Shown here: piece after piece, positions 59,001-64,000 of the stretch | Layout of the letters: the number at the start of each line of letters is the position of its first letter | Position numbering within the stretch: position 1 is the stretch's first letter | Assembly (NCBI GenBank): GCA_045538555.1 | Contig: JAZSRP010000034.1 | Span: 1-64,000 of the forward strand | Direction of reading: 5' to 3' | DNA from: Coliplasma sp045538555 | GTDB lineage: Bacteria; Bacillota; Clostridia; Oscillospirales; CAG-382 | DNA length: 64,000 bases | Translations under genes and position numbers: made by a program | Notes under the pieces: model-generated | Database searches by the model: none | What the model was told of the DNA's origin: nothing | What the model saw: only the letters and a program-made list of their open reading frames with translations

Positions 59001-60646
59001 TTCCCTTTATCAACCCCAACGATCCCAACGAGAAGGGTGCATCCTTTGGATCCACCTATGCTACGTTTACCGACAGTATCACTCTTGACAGATCCCTGCG
59101 TCAGGGCTGGCACACCGCCAACGATCACCTGTATTACTACGTGGACGGCGTTGTTGTTACAGGTGTACAAAAGCTTCCCTCTTATGAGGATCCCTCCGTT
59201 GAGCTGTTTTATGATTTTGACACCGACGGCTCCTGCAAGGGAACTCTTACGGGACTGTTTGAAAAAGAAGGCAAGTTCTACTACGCCGTAATGGGCGAGC
59301 AAAAAACCGGATGGATCTCTGTTCTTGCCTCCAACGGGTCGAGCAATTTTTATTACTTTGATCCCAGCAAGGGCGGAGCCGCTCTTGACGGCCAGCAGAC
59401 CATCAACACCTTCAAATACACCTTTGAAAACTACATTTTGGTCAGAGGCGAGATTCGTGAGCACTATGACGGCGAGTTCCGTTACAGATTTGCGGGAATG
59501 TGGCTCCGCAACCAGTGGCTCCAGCTTGACGGAAACAATTATTTTATCAAATTTGATTACTTCCTTGCACGCAACGGCATGTTCTCCGTGCGTACCATTG
59601 ACGGTACAAGCACAGAGTATCTGCTGTTTGATGAAAACTGCGTGTGGCGCAACGATATTTCGGGCCTTTACATGATCAACGGCACTCTGGGTCACTTTGA
59701 AAACGGCGTCAGCACCGGTTATCTTGGCCTGGTATTTATGGACGGATACTATTATTACTTCCGTTCCAACGGCCAGGGCGTTGTGAACCAGACCTACTGG
59801 ATCACCAAGACCAACGATCTGTTGCCTCAGGGCAGCTACGTCTTTGACGAAAACGGCAGAATGGTGGTTGACCTTGAGGACGATACAGAGCTTGAGGGCA
59901 TCGTTGAGCTCAATGGCAAGCTGTATTTCTTCCGTGACGGACTTATGGTCAAAAATGCAGGTCTGATGAAGCTTGACGACACTACGTATATCTACGTTCG
60001 CACCAACGGCGAGCTTGCCACCGGCGTTTACTGGCCTACAAAGACCAACGATCTGCTTCCCTATGCGGGATATGACTTTGGCACTGACGGCAAATACGCG
60101 GCTGCTCCCGTAGTTCCCGACGAGCCCGACGTTCCCGTAGAGCCCGAGATTAAGGATGGCATCGTAGAGGAGGGCGGAAAGCTCTGGTACTACGTCAACG
60201 GCGTAAAACAGATCAATCTGGGTCTGGTAAAGCTTGACGACACCACATATATCTACGTTCGCACCAACGGACAGCTGGCAGTGGGCAACTATTGGCCTAC
60301 CAAGACCAACGACTTGCTCCCCTATGCGGGATATGACTTTGGCACCGACGGCAAATACGTGGCTGCTCCCATAGTTCCCGATGAGCCCGACGTTCCCGTA
60401 GATCCCGATGTTCCCGTAGAGCCCGAGGTAAAAGAGGGCGTCTATGAGGAGAACGGAAGCTTGTACTACTACGTCAACGGCGTAAAACAAAAGAACATCG
60501 GTCTTGTACAGCTTGATGACGGCGCATATATCTACGTCCGCTCCAACGGACAGCTGGCAGTAGGCAATTACTGGCCCACCAAGACCAACGACTTGCTCCC
60601 CTATGCGGGATACGACTTTGGCACCGACGGAAGACTTTATATCTGA
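56063..60646 (+). CDS. Secreted phosphodiester-glycosidase (NAGPA) surface protein
   Basis: A 1527-residue exported protein with a signal peptide (about 1-28, LAFLLTLLLAVG). Residues 32-300 form an unidentified domain with VDFEHMFGALNMALY and DLGSWAGDLCDLLV. A Pro/Asp linker follows, then a NAGPA (phosphodiester glycosidase, DUF2233-like) domain at about 325-590 with GVNGDFYN, RTAVGITADGK and NLDGGGSSTF. Next come an Ig-like part with an (A/G)SIDADGLFTAKANG segment and a cohesin/beta-sandwich-like region at about 780-960. The C terminus has repeats resembling cell-wall-binding repeats. It may cleave sugar-phosphodiester links in wall or capsular polymers. A relation to the adjacent LicD-containing locus is inferred from position only. 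Confidence 0.8.
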   Translation: MMKRSFSRALAFLLTLLLAVGTVIPVAAEVQLEDYRTFLSNLEDLEDYAKTYASSTGKNADLLMANFIRTGVDRYTTSSWTTMCGAEETAFVEFVEQQDAALNTSAMDLRDLTEFYTPNGQKVDFEHMFGALNMALYNKNNADLGSWAGDLCDLLVFTKGELTATDFEEMVTEIRTDWLGVDDYRLGVSGFGTLDIYGDLDAFYFAQQVRSGVSLASAVGNYYTTALSDEQRAAYFLNNRFDGLETKEDVRTAIYDTYKKDVGVSILEAGEGMTEEDSERRIACCYAFADYLYDLAADLLEGGSGDSPDEPGTNPDDPEQEGDNKYYSVFSTGSSTLAPGVVQTISYALTADKEQIVYYTATVDLSLDTVGIMANYKNHDPSLGWGMARVEDQVKDAQKYHGDPNSENYIENFNVIAGVNGDFYNTYTGKPSGAFVMDGVQYNSGSGRPFFAILKDGTPVIGSSTEWDTYSDQIAEAVGGSAVVLRDGVVVGDNSGRASRTAVGITADGKVVLMVLDGRQSPFSAGGSMAEIAQILLDAGCVIGMNLDGGGSSTFVAKQEGEDEISLVNRPSDGYARSVSSSLVVYSTAKSSKEFDHANISSDYEYLTVNTELQLTAVGVSNTGYSATIPEGAYWAVSDDALASIDADGLFTAKANGDVKALLMLGDTIIGEKELHVVTPDALGFDKPTMTAIYGIKGTLPLKAYYNGNLVAVNAGDFFFALQYNSAGYINGFEYYINEDCEYRSILAGAALLANFNVQASIVLNMYKDGEAYFDFDNATAGRDDFAWNRDVTNSETDDGLLFHILDNTQDTEISYTFAIDMTKIEIPEKLTGLTSMLPGSDLGDKTAWAYMLELAERVSTLTEVRIEAWFDSDLQVDISNMKIVNEYFVLSSVTIDESNKLTIVANWVDQTMAINPATANPVCILSGIKLSVPDDANWNSADRLPILNMGEVSYNIFLRANQLYSFASVGTNQEEYGLIPFINPNDPNEKGASFGSTYATFTDSITLDRSLRQGWHTANDHLYYYVDGVVVTGVQKLPSYEDPSVELFYDFDTDGSCKGTLTGLFEKEGKFYYAVMGEQKTGWISVLASNGSSNFYYFDPSKGGAALDGQQTINTFKYTFENYILVRGEIREHYDGEFRYRFAGMWLRNQWLQLDGNNYFIKFDYFLARNGMFSVRTIDGTSTEYLLFDENCVWRNDISGLYMINGTLGHFENGVSTGYLGLVFMDGYYYYFRSNGQGVVNQTYWITKTNDLLPQGSYVFDENGRMVVDLEDDTELEGIVELNGKLYFFRDGLMVKNAGLMKLDDTTYIYVRTNGELATGVYWPTKTNDLLPYAGYDFGTDGKYAAAPVVPDEPDVPVEPEIKDGIVEEGGKLWYYVNGVKQINLGLVKLDDTTYIYVRTNGQLAVGNYWPTKTNDLLPYAGYDFGTDGKYVAAPIVPDEPDVPVDPDVPVEPEVKEGVYEENGSLYYYVNGVKQKNIGLVQLDDGAYIYVRSNGQLAVGNYWPTKTNDLLPYAGYDFGTDGRLYI
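59890..60646 (+). repeat. Tandem coding repeats in the NAGPA protein
   Basis: Three near-identical units begin near 59890, 60145 and 60425. Each encodes a short YYVNGVKQ-type hairpin, TYIYVRTNGQLA, YWPTKTNDLLPYAGYDFGTDG and, between units, a VPDEPDVPVEPE-type linker. DNA identity is high in the 60-base part around the KTNDLL coding stretch. A more divergent unit precedes them (about 59660-59880). The number of units could change by recombination. Confidence 0.75.
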
Positions 60647-60685
60647 AATCTCTTTTAGTCCCTGCCGTATTTGAGCAAAACATTA

Positions 60686-60719
60686 TCCCATCGGTGCCGG
60701 TTTTTCGGCACCGATGGGA
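60686..60719. other. Strong hairpin without T-run, between genes
   Basis: A perfect 14-bp stem (60686-60699 with 60706-60719) has a GTTTTT loop. No T-run follows it on the plus strand (AACCCACAGG), so it is not a canonical terminator. It may protect the 3' end of the upstream message or act as an attenuator before the Lgt-like gene. Confidence 0.6.
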
Positions 60720-60759
60720 AACCCACAGGGGATATTCCAACGAAAGGGGAGGATAAAAA

Positions 60760-61464
60760 ATGATACAGTGGCTCTATGATAACAAGCTGTTTGTGCTTTT
60801 GGGCATTGCCACGCTGTTTGGATTTTTCTGGCTCTACCAGTTCAAGGACAGACTAAAAGCAAAAACTCCCGTACTGCTGGCAATAGCAATACTCCACACG
60901 GGGATAGGTCTGGTATCGGTAAAGGTATTTGCTTTTCTGGAATCCGGAGAGGCAGGCGGAATGTCCCTTTTCGGCGGAGTGTTCTTTATGCCGCTGCTGT
61001 ATTTTGCGGTGTCAAAGCTGACAAAGCGTGATACGGCAGACGTTTTTGACATATTTGCCGTCTGTATGATCACCACACTGTTTTGTGCCAGAATAAACTG
61101 CCTTTTGGGCGGATGCTGTCTGGGCATAAAATTTCCGGGGACCGATTTTCGGATTCCCACCAGAGAGATGGAGCTAGTGTTTTATGCGATCTTGTTTCTG
61201 GCGGTGCGGAAAAAGGTGTGCAGACGCAATTACCGCGGACTGATATATCCTATTTACCTCATTTCGTACGGCGTATTCAGATTTTGTGTGGAATGGCTGA
61301 GAGAATCCACAAACACAGTGGGATTCATTCATCTGGGCCACATCTGGGCGCTGGTGGCAGTGGCGGTGGGCAGCGGATTTTATTACTACCTGACCAAAAA
61401 CAACCCCACTGCAAAAAAACAAAACAAGAAAAAAAGTAAAATAAAAACAAGGAGAAAACCATGA
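60760..61464 (+). CDS. Lgt-like membrane protein
   Basis: A 234-residue protein with about seven membrane segments related to prolipoprotein diacylglyceryl transferase. The position of the Lgt signature reads ARINCLLGGCCLGIKFPG, and YGVFRFCVEWLRES matches the conserved Arg-Phe-x-x-Glu-x-x-Arg region. The cysteine-rich GGCCLG variant marks the divergent Lgt-like subgroup, so it is probably not the housekeeping Lgt. A lysine-rich tail (about 215-234) is cytoplasmic. GGGGAGGA precedes the ATG. It overlaps the next gene by four bases (ATGA). The substrate is unknown. Confidence 0.75.
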   Translation: MIQWLYDNKLFVLLGIATLFGFFWLYQFKDRLKAKTPVLLAIAILHTGIGLVSVKVFAFLESGEAGGMSLFGGVFFMPLLYFAVSKLTKRDTADVFDIFAVCMITTLFCARINCLLGGCCLGIKFPGTDFRIPTREMELVFYAILFLAVRKKVCRRNYRGLIYPIYLISYGVFRFCVEWLRESTNTVGFIHLGHIWALVAVAVGSGFYYYLTKNNPTAKKQNKKKSKIKTRRKP

Positions 61465-64000
61465 GAGTAACCGCAGAAAAAAGGTTTATGGCTCTGGCGC
61501 TGTCAGCGATTCTTTTGCTGGCAATGCTTCCCATAAGCGTTTTTGCAGCACAACTGTTTACCACCACGGTTCTTGACGGAAAAATTCAGATTTCCGGCGA
61601 CGGAACCAGCGGTCTGGGTACAGGCAACAACTCAAACGGAATTGTTACCGTTACGGCAAAAGCCGAGAGCAGCACCTGTATCACCGGAACCACCTATACG
61701 GCATCAAGCCATACTGTCACCATCCTCAATGCCACAAATGATGAGACATTGGTTTTGAGCTTTGCTTATGACGCAACGGGATTTGGCGCTTTTACCATAG
61801 CCGACGTCAACAAGGCGGACGTGCCCAAGTCTACCTACAATGCCACACTTGCCCCCGGCGCAAGCATTGTAATCGTTCTCACCAGCAAAGATGACGCCAC
61901 CGTGGCAAATCTTGTCCTCAGCGCATTTGCATTGCAGGACAGCGACACAAAAACCGTTACGGTCAATCCCTCCGCAAACGGAACAATCTCTGTAAACGGC
62001 ACTGCAATTACTGCCGCAACCACTCTTGAGACCACATTCCTGGACGGTTTTTCGATTTCGGCAACAGCCGCAAGCGGATACAAGTTTATTGCCTGGGTAG
62101 ATGCTGACTACAACGTACTTTCGTCCACTGCATCAGCTACTATCAACCCCAAGAGCGATATCAGCGTTTCGGCACTTTTCCTCTCACTTTCCGACACAAC
62201 TGCTCATTGGATGGCAGGCGGAAAGTTGTATTCTGATTTTGCACAGGCAATGACACAGGCGGCAGCCGTTGACGGCTTTGCCGTGCTTCTCAACAACGCC
62301 ACACTTCCTGCAGGCACCTACACCATTCCTGCAGGTGTTAAGGTTCTGATCCCCTTTGACGATGCAAATACCCATTACGGCGAGGAGCCCGAGCTGATGC
62401 CCAACGGAACAAAATGGGTAGATCCCACGGTGTACCGTTCGCTCACTCTTGCTTCCGGCGCAACGTTGGAGATCAACGGCGCCCTTGAGGTTGCCGCAAA
62501 GCACCACATTTCCTCCGGCTCCAGCTCAATCACCTTTGGCGGCGCCATCTACGGAAAATACGGCTATGTTAACCTTGCTGACGGAGCCGAGATCAACGTA
62601 AACAACGGCGGCAAGCTCTACGCTTGGGGTATCATCAACGGCGGCGGTACCGTCACTGCTGTGAGCGGCGCCTCTGTTTACGAAAAACTGCAGGTCAACG
62701 ACTACCGCGGCGGTACCATGACCACTGCCGTTGCCATCAGCAACAGATCCAAAAAATTCTTCCCCTTCAGCCAGTATTACTGCCAGAACATTGAGTGTAA
62801 AGAGATCATCAACGCAGGTGCGATCCTCTATGCTCACTGCGGCGTTTTTGCCAGCGAGCCTGAGGCAGACTGCGTAGAGTTTGTGGGCGGAACCTCGGCA
62901 ATGTTTGGCATGAGCGCAGGCGCATACGTTGTCAAGCAGTATGATGCAGTCAACGATCGTCTTGTTATCGACCTGTACGGAAACGCCAGCCTAAACCCTA
63001 TCTCCCTTACTTTTAACGGTCAGGAGATCAACTCCGCAGACTACAACCTTGGCATAAACAACAATATTACCATCAATATCCATTCCGGCATCACCACCAT
63101 CAACCAACGTCTCCTGCTCCAGCCCGGAGTCAAGGTGTACGTTGCAAAAGAAGCGGCTCTTTACAACGCTTCTACCGTATACGTGATGGATGCAGAGGAT
63201 TGGGGCACCTATTGCCGCGCTACCTCTCTGATGCCCATCAAGTGGACTGCCGCAAACGGAACCGCCGTCAAGAGAACTGCGGCCGGACTTACCGACGCTG
63301 TCGTTGACGTAAACGGTACCGTTATCAGCGCAGGTCAGATCTTTACCAGCGGAACCCAGTCGGTCATCAGCTCTGAGGGCACCGGTGTGTATATCCTCAA
63401 CGCAAACGCCACCGCTTCCACCACAACTCAGATGCTGACCACAAACAGCCATAGCTACACTATCATTTCCAGCAGCGACTGGAAAACCATCGATTACACT
63501 GCCGCAGTGCTTGTAAACGGTGATACCACCACTGTGACCGCTTCCGGCGCACAGTATGATACCTACATTTATGATACTTTGTCCGATGCTTGGACAGTCA
63601 AGAGCATCGGTTCCGGCTACGTTGCAAACGTAACCTACGATCCCAACGGCGGAGCAGGCACTGCTTACACCGTTCCTGTGGATTATTTCGGCGCATTTAC
63701 CAACGCTTCCAACAGCGGATTTACCTCCATGGCACAGCTTTCGTTCCCCGTGGATGAAAACAGCTTTACCAATTCTGAGGGCACTTTCCTGGGCTGGAGC
63801 ACAGATCCCGATGCAAGAGAGGCAGAGGTTGCTCCCAACGAGTATATTACCGTTGCAGGCGATACTACTCTTTATGCAGTATGGAGAAATTACAATCACA
63901 CAGTCACCTGGATCGTTGACGGACAGACCTACAGCTCCTCCACAGTTGCAGACGGTGCATATCCCGAGGTTCCCGCAGATCCCGTAAAAGCAGAGGATGC
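61461..64000 (+). CDS. Large InlB-repeat surface protein, 3' end outside window
   Basis: An open reading of at least 846 codons with no stop before the window edge. AGGAG lies before the ATG, which overlaps the Lgt-like stop. A signal peptide (about 1-30, ALALSAILLLAMLPISVFA) ends in an AxA-type site and has no lipobox Cys. Residues about 165-240 are a divergent InlB B-repeat (ANGTISVNGTAI, ASGYKFIAWVD). A long beta-helix-like middle is rich in Ala, Thr, Asn and Gly. Two InlB/Flg_new repeats begin at about 730 (VTYDPNGGAGTAYT, TFLGWSTDPDA, TTLYAVWR) and 815 (HTVTWIVDGQTYSS). It is probably an adhesin or surface-anchored protein. Anchor and function cannot be judged from this part. Confidence 0.8.
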   Translation, partial: MRVTAEKRFMALALSAILLLAMLPISVFAAQLFTTTVLDGKIQISGDGTSGLGTGNNSNGIVTVTAKAESSTCITGTTYTASSHTVTILNATNDETLVLSFAYDATGFGAFTIADVNKADVPKSTYNATLAPGASIVIVLTSKDDATVANLVLSAFALQDSDTKTVTVNPSANGTISVNGTAITAATTLETTFLDGFSISATAASGYKFIAWVDADYNVLSSTASATINPKSDISVSALFLSLSDTTAHWMAGGKLYSDFAQAMTQAAAVDGFAVLLNNATLPAGTYTIPAGVKVLIPFDDANTHYGEEPELMPNGTKWVDPTVYRSLTLASGATLEINGALEVAAKHHISSGSSSITFGGAIYGKYGYVNLADGAEINVNNGGKLYAWGIINGGGTVTAVSGASVYEKLQVNDYRGGTMTTAVAISNRSKKFFPFSQYYCQNIECKEIINAGAILYAHCGVFASEPEADCVEFVGGTSAMFGMSAGAYVVKQYDAVNDRLVIDLYGNASLNPISLTFNGQEINSADYNLGINNNITINIHSGITTINQRLLLQPGVKVYVAKEAALYNASTVYVMDAEDWGTYCRATSLMPIKWTAANGTAVKRTAAGLTDAVVDVNGTVISAGQIFTSGTQSVISSEGTGVYILNANATASTTTQMLTTNSHSYTIISSSDWKTIDYTAAVLVNGDTTTVTASGAQYDTYIYDTLSDAWTVKSIGSGYVANVTYDPNGGAGTAYTVPVDYFGAFTNASNSGFTSMAQLSFPVDENSFTNSEGTFLGWSTDPDAREAEVAPNEYITVAGDTTLYAVWRNYNHTVTWIVDGQTYSSSTVADGAYPEVPADPVKAED

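Noticed and set aside
58505..60490. A 661-codon minus-strand open frame
   Set aside because: Antisense to the repeat-rich end of the NAGPA gene; low-complexity product, no ribosome binding site, explained by codon bias.
62991..63899. A 302-codon minus-strand frame
   Set aside because: Antisense to the InlB-repeat surface protein; Cys/Gly/Ser-rich shadow without a start signal.

Overview
The window reads as a chromosomal segment of an anaerobic Clostridia-class Bacillota, probably an uncultured gut-type Oscillospirales-like lineage. The grounds are gene content rather than a marker gene: a DnaD-type primosome gene, a RicT-HolB pair, type II pantothenate kinase, U32 peptidase, a GlpABC-like set with its DUF1667 partner, dockerin and InlB-type surface proteins, and AGGAGG-type ribosome binding sites with sigma-A promoters of the form TTGACA-N17-TATAAT. 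No rRNA, tRNA, CRISPR array, prophage or transposase gene was seen.

Layout. 1-577 is noncoding: two terminators and a palindrome-ended repeat. 578-6930 is a minus-strand housekeeping operon (clpP, AEC transporter, ddl, murI, DUF1934, DnaD-like, DnaC-like helicase loader, rnhA). 7012-13934 holds a U32 peptidase, the ricT-holB pair, a pantothenate kinase with an HTH protein, and four small unknown genes. 14066-17101 is a GlpABC-like redox operon. 17330-22564 is a surface-protein operon with a long structured leader: a 1210-residue discoidin/dockerin protein, a cohesin-like secreted protein and a 40-residue peptide ending in Trp-Trp-Asn. 22570-22907 holds two inverted copies of the palindrome-ended repeat. 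22975-30125 (minus) carries a DHHW-type lipoprotein, an EF-G paralogue, a degenerate P-type-ATPase-like membrane protein and rlmB. 30194-30648 (minus) carries two more tiny genes of the Trp-Trp peptide family between a consensus promoter and a terminator.

30780-55816 is one large surface-polysaccharide locus in two divergent arms that meet at 48976-49568. The minus arm has three GT4 transferases, a polymerase-like protein, a fourth GT4, an asparagine-synthase-like amidotransferase, a flippase and five consecutive enzymes matching WbpA, WbpI, WbpB, WbpD and WbpE. Together these five would make UDP-2,3-diacetamido-2,3-dideoxy-D-mannuronic acid. The arm ends with a nucleotidyltransferase/GHMP-kinase fusion and an NTP_transf_5 protein. 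The plus arm has LicD, three GT2/GT-A transferases, an EpsG-like polymerase and a second flippase. No initiating sugar-phosphate transferase is present, so it must lie elsewhere.

55937-64000 is another surface module: a 1527-residue protein with a phosphodiester-glycosidase (NAGPA) domain and C-terminal tandem repeats, an Lgt-like membrane enzyme, and the start of a large InlB-repeat surface protein cut by the window edge.

The most promising unexplained items are the Trp-Trp mini-protein family (three members in this window), the degenerate P-type ATPase, the nucleotidyltransferase-kinase fusion, the palindrome-ended repeat family and the structured 300-nt leader.
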